A program made the position numbers and the translations under genes. DNA of 32,651 bases from Prevotella sp. Its GTDB lineage: Bacteria > Bacteroidota > Bacteroidia > Bacteroidales > Bacteroidaceae. The stretch covers positions 1 through 32,651 of the forward strand of contig JAFWQT010000089.1 in NCBI GenBank assembly GCA_017508965.1, given 5' to 3'. Shown here piece after piece: positions 7,373 through 14,642 of this stretch. The first letter of the stretch is position 1. Every line of letters begins with the position of its first letter. The notes beneath the pieces are model-generated. The model worked only from the letters and a program-made list of their open reading frames with translations. It had not been told where the DNA came from and did not search any database.

Positions 7373-7762
7373 CTATTCTTTGTCGAAGAGGGTGTTGATT
7401 TCTTCTATTTCATCCTCGTCAAACCACTGTGACAATTTGGCACGTGCCTTCTCCTTCACGTCTTCGTTCACTTCGCCCCAGATTTTCTGAAGCACGAAGA
7501 TGAGCACGCCAAGGTCGTCGGAAAGGCCGGCAATGGGAATGGCATCGGGAATAACGTCGAGCGGACTGATGAGATAGCCCAGGGCGCCGATGATAATGGC
7601 CTTGTCTTTCAGGGTCACCTTATCACTCTGCAAAGTATAGAAGAGCACCAGGGCGGCATAGACCAGCTTGGCACCGGCCCGTTTAGCTATACGTGAAATC
7701 TTCTCTACAAATTCGCCTTTGGTGAACTTGTTGCTGTATTGCATGAAATCAGGTACATCCAT
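7373..7762 (-). CDS. YkvA/DUF1232 family membrane protein
   Basis: The 129-residue product carries the DUF1232 core GALGYLISPLDVIPDAIPI followed by AGLSDDLGVLIFVLQ at roughly residues 60-94. This is the signature of YkvA-like proteins of unknown function. One or two hydrophobic helices surround the core, and the C-terminus is acidic (DEDEIEEINTLFDKE). The start codon lies 37 bases after the 3' end of RNase P RNA on the same strand. I see no strong promoter in that gap. It converges with the SpoU gene, with 8 bp between them. Confidence 0.85.
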   Translation of the reverse strand: MDVPDFMQYSNKFTKGEFVEKISRIAKRAGAKLVYAALVLFYTLQSDKVTLKDKAIIIGALGYLISPLDVIPDAIPIAGLSDDLGVLIFVLQKIWGEVNEDVKEKARAKLSQWFDEDEIEEINTLFDKE

Positions 7763-7798
7763 AGTCTTATATTGATTAAAGATTCAACATTCAAATCA

Positions 7799-8210
7799 AA
7801 AAAGCAGTGCTCCCGTAAGCCGGGTTCTGTTATAATGTCTGCCATTTATCTAATCCGTGAGTCACCCCACGGCTTTAGCATTCTACCCTCCATTGCATCC
7901 GTCACTTTCCCCGTGTGAGGAGTTGACGGATTCGGGCGGGCAACCCTCAGGCAACGGTTTACGCGAACTTGCAGCCCCCAGATGGCACAGCCCGCCGATC
8001 ACCCGGCGGCTGGTGGTCTCTTACACCACCTTCTCACCCTTACCCTTTCGGGCGGTCATTCTCTTCTGCCGACACCTGCTGTCGCCAACAGCTTCTATTT
8101 TCGGAAGTGGGGTGCCCTGTGCTGCCCGGACTTTCCTCCCGTCATCGCCGTTCAAAATCCCATGCAGGACAATGCGTACGAAGACCAGCGGCAGACCGGA
8201 ACACTGCTTT
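7799..8210 (-). ncRNA. rnpB: RNase P RNA, bacterial class A
   Basis: Read on the minus strand this is the catalytic RNA of ribonuclease P, which matures tRNA 5' ends. Near the 5' end it has the universally conserved GGAGGAAAGTCCGGGCAGC. Near the 3' end it has AACCCGGCTTACGGGAGC, and the two ends form helix P1 by pairing AGCAGTG (8202-8208) with CACTGCT (7803-7809). A T-run follows the P1 3' strand and should end transcription. A -7 box at 8218-8225 places the start near 8212. About 410 nt fits a Bacteroidetes type-A RNA. Ends are approximate to a few bases. Open reading frames across this region are incidental. Confidence 0.95.
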
Positions 8211-8217
8211 CTGCTTG

Positions 8218-8225
8218 CAAAAGTA
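8218..8225 (-). promoter_or_regulatory. -7 box of the rnpB promoter
   Basis: The minus strand reads TACTTTTG, matching TAnnTTTG, with the predicted start about 4-8 bases downstream. This coincides with the 5' end of the P1 helix. A -33 TTTG is not obvious. Confidence 0.6.
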
Positions 8226-8285
8226 ATAAATATTTTCATTAAATGAATGTAAAAATCCGACTTTCTCTCGTAAATATGTTTTAAT

Positions 8286-8300
8286 TGGCACTTTCTTTGT
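8286..8300 (+). promoter_or_regulatory. Possible sigma-54-like site upstream of htrA
   Basis: TGGCACTTTCTTTGT has a perfect TGGCAC -24 element and a TTTG -12 element at the correct spacing (11 bases between the key G positions), but the usual GC dinucleotide reads GT. It is 107 bases before the htrA start. The T at the invariant C position weakens the call. Confidence 0.3.
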
Positions 8301-8354
8301 GTTAAAAGTGGACAAAACAATAGGACAAAATGTCAGATTAACAATTTTTGCGCC

Positions 8355-8362
8355 TATTTTTG
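8355..8362 (+). promoter_or_regulatory. -7 box of the htrA promoter
   Basis: TATTTTTG (then CAG) matches TAnnTTTG and lies 45 bases before the htrA start. No TTTG sits at the expected -33 distance. Confidence 0.5.
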
Positions 8363-8407
8363 CAGTCATCAAAATTGTATATTTGAACCATCATAACAAA
8401 AAAGTAA

Positions 8408-9898
8408 ATGAATATGAAGAACGTAAAGAACTATTTGGTTTATGCGAGCTGTATCGTGGCAATCGCTTTTTCAGCCGCATCTTTCGCTAAGGTTTATGCA
8501 AGTAATGCACCTTCGTCGTCGCCGGCATCATCACCTGCTGCCGGTCAGCCCGTCGATTTGACTTATGCAACAGACAAGGCGCTCCCTTCGGTAGTCACCG
8601 TGAAAGTGGTGCAGAACTCGAAGACACAGACCATCGAAGTGGAAGATCCCTTCAGTGACTTTTTCGACCCGTTTGGCTTCTTCGGACAGAGAGGTCAGGG
8701 CGGCACCCGCAAGCAAAGAGTACAGACGCCTAAGAAACAGGGTTCCGGCTCGGGCGTGATTATCTCTGCCGACGGATATATCGTCACCAACAACCATGTT
8801 GTGGAAGGTGCCGACGAAATAACTGTCATCCTGACAGACAACCGCGAATTCAGCGCTACCATTGTTGGTAACGACCAAAATACCGATCTCGCCCTTATCA
8901 AAGTGAGCGGCAAGAACCTTCCTGCCATCACCATTGGCGACAGCCAGAAACTGAGAATCGGCGAATGGGTGCTTGCCATCGGTAACCCCTATAACATCGG
9001 AACAACCGTTACCGCTGGTATCGTAAGTGCCAAGGCACGCTCCATGAGCGGCGGCAACAGCGTTCAGAGCTTCATCCAGACCGATGCTGCCATCAATCCC
9101 GGTAACTCGGGCGGTGCCCTGGTGAACACCAATGGCGAGCTCGTGGGCATCAACTCGATGCTCTATTCCCAGACGGGCAGCTATTCAGGCTATGGATTTG
9201 CCATTCCCACCACGATTATGAACAAGGTGGTAAACGACCTGAAAACCTACGGAACCGTTCAGCGCGCACTCATCGGTATTCAGGGCAGCGACCTCAGCAG
9301 CTATTCTGATGGTCTGAAGCAGCAGGGCAAGGAAGTACCCGACTTCGGTACCATCAACGGTATCTATGTGGCTGAAGTTGCCGAAGACGGTGCCGGTGCA
9401 GCCGCTGGCCTGAAGAAAGGCGATGTCATCACAGCCATCGACGGCAAGCAGCTCTCAAAGATGGCTGAGCTTCAGGAATATCTCGCCAACAAGCGTCCAG
9501 GCGACAAAGTCACTATCACTTATCTGCGCGAGAAAAACAAGAAGAGCGCAACCGTGACCTTGAAGAATGCACAGGGCAACACGAACGTTGTGAAGACCGC
9601 CGACCTTGATGTGCTGGGTGGCAACTTCCGCGAAATCACCAAGGAGCAGAAAGAGCAGCTGGGCGTGAACTACGGCCTGGAAGTAACCAAGGTGAACAAT
9701 GGCGCCCTGAAGAATGCCGGTGTTCCCAAAGGATTTATCATCCAGAAGGTAAACGACCAGCCAATGAAGACCCTCGACGAACTTCAGGAAGCCGTGAAGA
9801 GCGCCTCCACCAGCAAAGAGCCGGTGCTGTTCATCCAAGGTATCTTCCCAACTGGCAAGAAGGCTTATTATGCCGTGCCACTTGAAGAAGGAAAATAA
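8408..9898 (+). CDS. htrA: HtrA/Deg-family periplasmic serine endoprotease
   Basis: The 496-residue protein has an N-terminal hydrophobic signal or anchor (about 9-27) and a Ser/Ala/Pro linker. A trypsin-like protease domain follows with an intact triad: H130 in TNNHVVEG, D160 in NTDLALIKV and S234 in NPGNSGGAL. Two PDZ domains come next, around 285-385 and 400-490. The pattern is that of DegP/DegQ-type (Do family) quality-control proteases that degrade or refold misfolded envelope proteins. The Phe/Gly-rich FSDFFDPFGFFG stretch before the protease core resembles the LA loop of Do proteases. Two close ATG codons exist (8408 and 8414), and either could be used. A bidirectional terminator follows the gene. 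Confidence 0.95.
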   Translation: MNMKNVKNYLVYASCIVAIAFSAASFAKVYASNAPSSSPASSPAAGQPVDLTYATDKALPSVVTVKVVQNSKTQTIEVEDPFSDFFDPFGFFGQRGQGGTRKQRVQTPKKQGSGSGVIISADGYIVTNNHVVEGADEITVILTDNREFSATIVGNDQNTDLALIKVSGKNLPAITIGDSQKLRIGEWVLAIGNPYNIGTTVTAGIVSAKARSMSGGNSVQSFIQTDAAINPGNSGGALVNTNGELVGINSMLYSQTGSYSGYGFAIPTTIMNKVVNDLKTYGTVQRALIGIQGSDLSSYSDGLKQQGKEVPDFGTINGIYVAEVAEDGAGAAAGLKKGDVITAIDGKQLSKMAELQEYLANKRPGDKVTITYLREKNKKSATVTLKNAQGNTNVVKTADLDVLGGNFREITKEQKEQLGVNYGLEVTKVNNGALKNAGVPKGFIIQKVNDQPMKTLDELQEAVKSASTSKEPVLFIQGIFPTGKKAYYAVPLEEGK

Positions 9899-9950
9899 GC
9901 TGAATTTCCAAGAAATTCTAGATTTTTGAACTTCAAACGACTATAAAAAA

Positions 9951-9982
9951 CGGGGAATCTTAGTTGATTCTCCGCTTTTTTT
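9951..9982. terminator. Bidirectional rho-independent terminator after htrA
   Basis: CGGGGAATC and GATTCTCCG form a stem with a short loop (TTAGTT), followed by CTTTTTTT on the plus strand and preceded by AAAAAA, which is a T-run on the minus strand. It separates htrA from rpoD. Confidence 0.85.
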
Positions 9983-10002
9983 GTAAATATTTCCCATTTT
10001 TT

Positions 10003-10033
10003 TTTGTTATTAGGGTAAAATGTTGTATTTTTG
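10003..10033 (+). promoter_or_regulatory. Primary-sigma promoter of rpoD
   Basis: TTTG (10003-10006), exactly 19 bases, then TATTTTTG (10026-10033): a perfect match to the Bacteroidetes consensus. The transcription start is expected near 10038, giving a leader of about 20 bases. Confidence 0.85.
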
Positions 10034-10059
10034 CGCTTGCTTTAAAATCTACATGCCTC

Positions 10060-10923
10060 ATGAGACAACTAAAAATCAGCAAATCGATAACTAACAGAGA
10101 GAGCGCATCTCTCGACAAGTATTTACAGGAAATCGGCCATGAAGACCTTCTCACCGTCGACGAGGAGGTGGAGCTGGCCCAGCGAATTCGTAAAGGCGAC
10201 CGTAAGGCTCTCGAGAAGCTTACGAAGGCCAACTTGCGATTTGTTGTCTCTGTGGCAAAGCAATACCAGAACCAGGGATTGTCTCTTCCCGACCTCATCA
10301 ACGAAGGAAATCTCGGCCTTATCAAAGCCGCAGAGAAATTCGACGAGACCCGCGGATTCAAGTTCATCTCGTATGCCGTGTGGTGGATCAGGCAGAGCAT
10401 CCTGCAGGCAATAGCCGAGCAGAGCCGTATCGTCAGGCTTCCGCTCAACCAGGTAAGCTCGGTAAACAAGATAAACCGCGTTCTCAACAAATTTGAACAG
10501 GAAAACGAGCGTAGGCCAAGTGTTGACGAGATTGCCGACAAGGTGGAGTTGCCCGAAGACAAGATTATCGACGCCATGAAGGTTAACGGCCGCCACATCA
10601 GTGTGGACGCTCCGTTTGTAGAGGGCGAAGACAACAGTCTGCTCGACATCATGGTCAACGACGATGCTCCCCTGGCTGACCGTTCGCTGGTCATGGAATC
10701 ATTGCGCGACGAGATTACCCGCGCCCTCTCCATGCTGAACGACCGCGAGCGCAACATCATCGAATGCTTCTTCGGCATCGGACAGCCGGAAATGACGCTC
10801 GAGGAAATTGGCGAACGCTTCGGACTGACACGCGAACGTGTGCGCCAGATTAAGGAGAAAGCCATCCGGCGCCTGCGGCATAACACGAAGAACAAAATGC
10901 TTAAGACATATCTTGGGCAATAA
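10060..10923 (+). CDS. rpoD: Primary RNA polymerase sigma factor (RpoD/SigA type)
   Basis: The 287-residue protein beginning [21 protein letters not shown] is the short primary sigma factor of Bacteroidetes, which lacks the long region 1.1 of proteobacterial RpoD. It contains region 1.2 ([10 protein letters not shown]), region 2 with the -7 recognition and melting helix ([16 protein letters not shown]), region 3, and region 4.2 with the helix-turn-helix ([19 protein letters not shown]). An upstream in-frame ATG at 9964 would extend the protein through the terminator and promoter, so I use 10060. The gene is preceded by a perfect promoter and followed after 26 bp by a co-directional secreted-protein gene with no terminator between. 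Confidence 0.95.
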   Translation: MRQLKISKSITNRESASLDKYLQEIGHEDLLTVDEEVELAQRIRKGDRKALEKLTKANLRFVVSVAKQYQNQGLSLPDLINEGNLGLIKAAEKFDETRGFKFISYAVWWIRQSILQAIAEQSRIVRLPLNQVSSVNKINRVLNKFEQENERRPSVDEIADKVELPEDKIIDAMKVNGRHISVDAPFVEGEDNSLLDIMVNDDAPLADRSLVMESLRDEITRALSMLNDRERNIIECFFGIGQPEMTLEEIGERFGLTRERVRQIKEKAIRRLRHNTKNKMLKTYLGQ

Positions 10924-10949
10924 ATAGTATTACATAAATAAACGGTAAA

Positions 10950-11438
10950 GTGAAAAAGATTATTATTTCAGGATGTATTCTCAGCTGCCTTTTCTTTCTG
11001 GCCACCATCAGCCAGGCTAAGAGCAAGGTGGTTAAGACCTATGCCTTCGGCTTTGCAGCCTCATTCAACGACTCCATCATACATTTCACCGATATCCAGG
11101 AACTTGACAGCACCTGGCTCGACGACAAGGATTTCCTTGAAAGCAGGGAGAATTACTCCTATCAGTTGCGCGATTACTTGTCCGACCTCGGCATGGAGCA
11201 CCGCACCTGCATCATCTGCTATTCTTCCAAACTGAAGAAGACCAAGAAGAAATTTACCAAAATGATGGACAGCTATTCCAAAAACGGCAAATACGACATC
11301 AGGCTGATTAAGGAAGACGAATTCAAATTCAAGTGCGTGGAACCTTCGGAAACTGAAGTATACGACAAGAATACGACAATAACAAAGAAGAAGGACAAGA
11401 AGGAGAAGAAAAAGAAGGGCAAGAAAATCAGAGGGTGA
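10950..11438 (+). CDS. Secreted protein of unknown function with a Lys-rich tail
   Basis: The 162-residue product starts with GTG at 10950 and has a signal peptide (KKIIISGCILSCLFFLATISQA) that probably ends at the A-x-A-like site before KSKVVK. The mature region is about 140 residues, with two Cys close together (CIICYSS). The C-terminus is extremely basic: almost every residue of the last 20 is Lys, Glu, Asp, Gly or Arg. I do not recognise a family. It lies between rpoD and the HPr-kinase-like gene, 26 and 24 bp from them, on the same strand, so it is probably co-transcribed with rpoD. A role linked to the next two genes is possible but not shown. Confidence 0.7.
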   Translation: MKKIIISGCILSCLFFLATISQAKSKVVKTYAFGFAASFNDSIIHFTDIQELDSTWLDDKDFLESRENYSYQLRDYLSDLGMEHRTCIICYSSKLKKTKKKFTKMMDSYSKNGKYDIRLIKEDEFKFKCVEPSETEVYDKNTTITKKKDKKEKKKKGKKIRG

Positions 11439-11462
11439 AAAGCCCGCCGCAGATAGTGGATT

Positions 11463-12359
11463 ATGGATAATACCAACAATTTCAGAATTGCTGATCTTAA
11501 CGTAAGAATTATATTCAAGGAGTCTCGCTATAACAGCATGAGACTCCTTCCGTCGTTTGAACCTTTCCGCGTTGGGCAATTCACAGACGACGACCTTTTC
11601 TTCCAGCTCACCGTCGACGATTCCCTGCCAGCCATAAAGGGAGAAGGGCGCGAGAGAATCGGTAAGTTCGATACCGGCAATGGCGACACCATTGTTGACC
11701 GACTGCCTTCTGGCGGCTACCAGTATATCATCAAAGACATCAATGGCGCCGACTGCTGTCTGCTCCAGTCCAACAAAGACTTTTCCGATTGCCGCGTGGC
11801 ATTAAACGGCAACTACAATATGCGCTGCTTCGGCCTGAACAATGCCCTGATGCTCATATTCGCTTTTGCCGGCAGCCTCCGCCAGACGCTTCTCATCCAC
11901 GCCTCGCTGGTTCGCCAGAATGGCTACGGCTATGCCTTTATCGCCAAGAGCGGAACGGGTAAGAGCACCCAGGTGAGCATGTGGCTCAGGTATCTTCCAG
12001 GCTGCGACCTGATGAACGACGACAATCCCATTGTCAGGCTTGTCGATGACAAAGTATATATCTACGGCAGTCCATGGAGCGGCAAGACCCCCTGCTATCG
12101 CAATGTGAAAGCCCGCCTTGGAGCCATCACACGCATCGACCGCGCTCCCGAGAACAGCGTCGAGAAACTGCCGCCCATCGAGGCCTTTGCCTCTTTCCTG
12201 CCCTCCTGCTCTTCCATGAAATGGGACAAGGATATTTTCAATGCCATCTGCACCAATGTCACCAAGGTTATAGAGCGGGTAGGCATCTACACCCTTCATT
12301 GCCTTCCCAACGAAGAGGCTGCCCGTGTATGTAATTCTGCCATCGCCATTAAAGACTGA
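11463..12359 (+). CDS. HPr-kinase/PEPCK-like P-loop ATPase
   Basis: The 298-residue protein has a P-loop in FIAKSGTGKSTQ (K167), followed by an HPrK-like acidic pair in LMNDDNPIVR (D186, D187) and a GSPWSGKTP loop (202-210). This arrangement is typical of HPr-kinase homologues found outside the sugar phosphotransferase system, in peptide-modification and other clusters. Residues 1 to about 140 have no recognised domain. The gene overlaps nothing and is followed after only 2 bp by the S26-like peptidase gene, so the two are almost certainly translated together. No HPr-like protein or PqqD-like carrier is encoded in the window. The phosphorylation target is unknown. Confidence 0.7.
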   Translation: MDNTNNFRIADLNVRIIFKESRYNSMRLLPSFEPFRVGQFTDDDLFFQLTVDDSLPAIKGEGRERIGKFDTGNGDTIVDRLPSGGYQYIIKDINGADCCLLQSNKDFSDCRVALNGNYNMRCFGLNNALMLIFAFAGSLRQTLLIHASLVRQNGYGYAFIAKSGTGKSTQVSMWLRYLPGCDLMNDDNPIVRLVDDKVYIYGSPWSGKTPCYRNVKARLGAITRIDRAPENSVEKLPPIEAFASFLPSCSSMKWDKDIFNAICTNVTKVIERVGIYTLHCLPNEEAARVCNSAIAIKD

Positions 12360-12361
12360 CA

Positions 12362-12847
12362 ATGCCCGACAAAGAAATTAAAATCCAGGAAATACAGTTT
12401 GCCAATGCCATCCTTCTGCCCGAAATCGTAAAAATGCTCAACGAGGGGCATACGGTGACATTAAGGCTTAAAGGATTCAGCATGCGCCCCTTTCTGGAAG
12501 ACGGGCGCGACAAGGCATTGCTCACCAAACCCACAAATCCCAAAGTGGGCGACCCCGTACTGGCAGAAATCGCCCCGAAGCATTTTGTACTTCACAGAAT
12601 CATCAGCATCAAAGGCGACGACGTTACGCTAAGAGGCGATGGAAACCTCGGTACAGAGAATTGCAAACTGAAGGATGTGCAAGGAGCTGTCATTGGTTTC
12701 TATCGCAAAGGCCGTGAAACACTCGACCGTACCGATGGCCGCAAATGGCGCGTCTATTCCTGGCTGTGGACTCGCCTCTACCCCATCCGCCGCTACCTCC
12801 TGGCATTCTACCGCAGGATATGGATACCCGTTTTTGGAACTATCTGA
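12362..12847 (+). CDS. S24/S26 signal-peptidase-like Ser/His peptidase
   Basis: The 161-residue protein matches the S24/S26 peptidase fold. The nucleophile motif is GFSMRPFLEDG (S40). The general-base position reads VLHRI (H78), as in ER-type and SipW-like signal peptidases, instead of the bacterial Lys. GDGN (92-95) fits the conserved GDN-type box. There is no N-terminal anchor. A Trp/Tyr-rich amphipathic C-terminal stretch (YSWLWTRLYPIRRYLLAFYRRIW) could lie on the membrane. It is tightly coupled to the HPr-kinase-like gene upstream and followed by a strong terminator. It is too small and atypical to be the general signal peptidase, so processing of a dedicated substrate is more likely (inference). 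Confidence 0.75.
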   Translation: MPDKEIKIQEIQFANAILLPEIVKMLNEGHTVTLRLKGFSMRPFLEDGRDKALLTKPTNPKVGDPVLAEIAPKHFVLHRIISIKGDDVTLRGDGNLGTENCKLKDVQGAVIGFYRKGRETLDRTDGRKWRVYSWLWTRLYPIRRYLLAFYRRIWIPVFGTI

Positions 12848-12862
12848 ATCAATAAAATAAAG

Positions 12863-12912
12863 ATACCGTCCTTAATCAGACATAATGTCATCATCAAGGA
12901 CGGTATTCTTTA
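12863..12912. terminator. Bidirectional terminator between the S26-like and DUF3127 genes
   Basis: An 11-bp perfect stem, ATACCGTCCTT (12863-12873) with AAGGACGGTAT (12896-12906), is followed by TCTTTATT on the plus strand and by TTATTTTATT on the minus strand. It serves both convergent transcripts. Confidence 0.88.
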
Positions 12913-12923
12913 TTGCTGTATAT

Positions 12924-13355
12924 TTAGAACGGCAGGTCGTCGGCACTATCAGCTCCTGCAGGCTGAACTGGCGGGAATGGGGTTGCGCCACCGGCAGGCG
13001 CAGCTGGCTGGGCAGGCGGGAATGGAGCATCGGGCATGGGTGCAGGCTGAATGCCCTGTGCAGCGGCCTGTGTGGCTGCGGGGTCTACACGAGCCACGGC
13101 CCATGCACGAATATCGTTGAACCAACGTCCGTTGTATTCGTGGGCATCTATGTCGAAGCTTACACGGAGCTCTTCACCGGCCTGTATGTTAAACTGTGCA
13201 ATACGTTCAGCACCAAATACGCGGAATACGCACTTCTTGGGGAACTGGTCGTGAGTTTCGATTACATAGTCTTGCGATTTCCACGGATTACCTGTACGCG
13301 CCGAGACACCTCCCTGCTCTGGGAGAACGGCAATGATTTTTCCTTCAATTTCCAT
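12924..13355 (-). CDS. DUF3127 protein with an SSB-like C-terminal tail
   Basis: The 143-residue protein starting MEIEGKIIAVLPEQGGVS is a DUF3127 member. The N-terminal ~90 residues look like an OB-fold-type beta barrel (KSQDYVIETHDQFPKKCVFRVFG, then LRVSFDIDAHEYNGRWFNDIRAW). A Pro/Ala/Gln-rich flexible linker follows, and the chain ends in ADSADDLPF. That end closely matches the acidic D-D-x-P-F tip with which SSB proteins recruit repair and replication enzymes. Upstream in-frame ATG at 13385 is less likely. It lies divergent from dnaN. A single-stranded-DNA-associated role is an inference from fold and tail. Confidence 0.82.
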   Translation of the reverse strand: MEIEGKIIAVLPEQGGVSARTGNPWKSQDYVIETHDQFPKKCVFRVFGAERIAQFNIQAGEELRVSFDIDAHEYNGRWFNDIRAWAVARVDPAATQAAAQGIQPAPMPDAPFPPAQPAAPAGGATPFPPVQPAGADSADDLPF

Positions 13356-13434
13356 AATAAATATTGTATATAATGTTTTCAGCATGCGAAATTAATAAAA
13401 AAGTTCTAACAAGCGAAACTTTTTCTCCTATTTT

Positions 13435-13466
13435 TTTGCTAAGCACCAATTTTTTATTTAATTTTG
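13435..13466 (+). promoter_or_regulatory. Primary-sigma promoter of the dnaN operon
   Basis: TTTG (13435-13438), 20 bases, then TAATTTTG (13459-13466), about 36 bases before the dnaN ATG. A good match to the Bacteroidetes consensus. Confidence 0.72.
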
Positions 13467-13502
13467 TACCTCAAATAAAGATAACTAAAAACAAAAATAT
13501 CA

Positions 13503-14627
13503 ATGAGAATAACATTATCAAGTTCAGCTCTCAGCAGCCGTCTCGGAATCTTGTCAAAAGTGATCAACAGCAAGAACGGCATGCCTATCCTAGACTGTTT
13601 CCTGTTCGAAGTAGCCAACTCGCAGCTCACGATTACTGCCTCAGACAGTGAGAATGTGCTGCAGACCACTATGCCGCTGGATTATGCAGAAGGCGAAGGA
13701 AAGTTTGCCGTCAACAACCGTACCATTCTTGACGCCGTGAAAGAGCTGCCCGAGCAGCCCCTGACAATTGATGTTGAAACTTCAACATATATAATTAAGG
13801 TGATATACCAGAACGGTATTTACAACTTCACGGCTCAGAACGCCGACGAATATCCCATCGTCCAGCGGATGTCGGAAGGATGCACAAGCCTCGTTCTGCC
13901 CAGCATTACGCTTGCCGAAAGCATCTCGCGTGCGTTGTTTGCAACTGCCCAGGAGGAATTGCGCCCCGTTATGAACGGCATTTATTTCGACCTTACGCCC
14001 GAGGCTCTGGCATTTGTAGCCAGCGACGGCCACAAGCTGGTTCGTAACAAGAACTACAAGATTCAGACCGAGCAGCCCCGTTCGTTCATCATGCCCAAGA
14101 AACCGGCTACGCTCCTGAAGAATATTCTTGGCAAGGACGAAAGCGATGTCATCATTCGCTTTGACGACCGGAATGCTGAAATCATCTTCACAGACTCTGT
14201 TCTCAGCTGCCGTCTCATCGAAGGTCGCTATCCCAACTACAATTCCGTGATTCCGCAGGACAATCCCTACCAGCTGACCGTTGACCGCAAGATGCTGCTC
14301 GGTGCCTTGCGCCGCGTGCTCCCGTTTGCAAGCGAGAGCAGCCAGCTTGTACGCCTGCACATTGAGAACGGAAAGATTGAGGTTTCTTCAGAGGACATCG
14401 ATTTCTCGACAAGTGCCAAAGAAGAAATCACCTGCGACTACACAGGCAAGAGCATGAATATCGGTTTCAAGGGTCCGTCGCTCACCGAGATTCTTAACAA
14501 CCTTTCAAGCGAGGAGGTCACCCTGGAGCTGGCCGACCCCTCACGTCCATGCCTTATTCTTCCGGCAGAGCAGCCCGACGGCGAAGACATCCTGATGCTT
14601 ATCATGCCCATGCTCTTGAATGATTAA
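13503..14627 (+). CDS. dnaN: DNA polymerase III sliding clamp (beta subunit)
   Basis: The 374-residue protein has the three-domain clamp architecture and the expected length. Recognisable stretches include the start MRITLSSSALSSRLGILSKVI, KNGMPILDCFLFEV, RPVMNGIYFDL, FVASDGHKLVR, CRLIEGRYPNY, and the end PCLILPAEQ with LMLIMPMLLND, which contributes to the partner-binding pocket. It encircles DNA and tethers the replicative polymerase and repair enzymes. It is the first gene of a six-gene run and lies 15 bp before an exonuclease gene. It is not next to dnaA here, which is normal for Bacteroidetes. Confidence 0.96.
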   Translation: MRITLSSSALSSRLGILSKVINSKNGMPILDCFLFEVANSQLTITASDSENVLQTTMPLDYAEGEGKFAVNNRTILDAVKELPEQPLTIDVETSTYIIKVIYQNGIYNFTAQNADEYPIVQRMSEGCTSLVLPSITLAESISRALFATAQEELRPVMNGIYFDLTPEALAFVASDGHKLVRNKNYKIQTEQPRSFIMPKKPATLLKNILGKDESDVIIRFDDRNAEIIFTDSVLSCRLIEGRYPNYNSVIPQDNPYQLTVDRKMLLGALRRVLPFASESSQLVRLHIENGKIEVSSEDIDFSTSAKEEITCDYTGKSMNIGFKGPSLTEILNNLSSEEVTLELADPSRPCLILPAEQPDGEDILMLIMPMLLND

Positions 14628-14642
14628 TTCAGATAGACAGCA

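Noticed and set aside
7857-8246. Several open frames on both strands in 7857-8372.
   Set aside because: They lie in RNase P RNA and the htrA leader. Conserved RNA sequence and pairing explain the region.
9964-10059. Upstream extension of rpoD.
   Set aside because: It spans a terminator and a perfect promoter; homologues start at MRQLK.
13388-13395. Possible minus-strand -7 box (TAATTTCG) for the DUF3127 gene.
   Set aside because: It breaks the TTTG core and has no convincing -33 element, so I did not annotate it.
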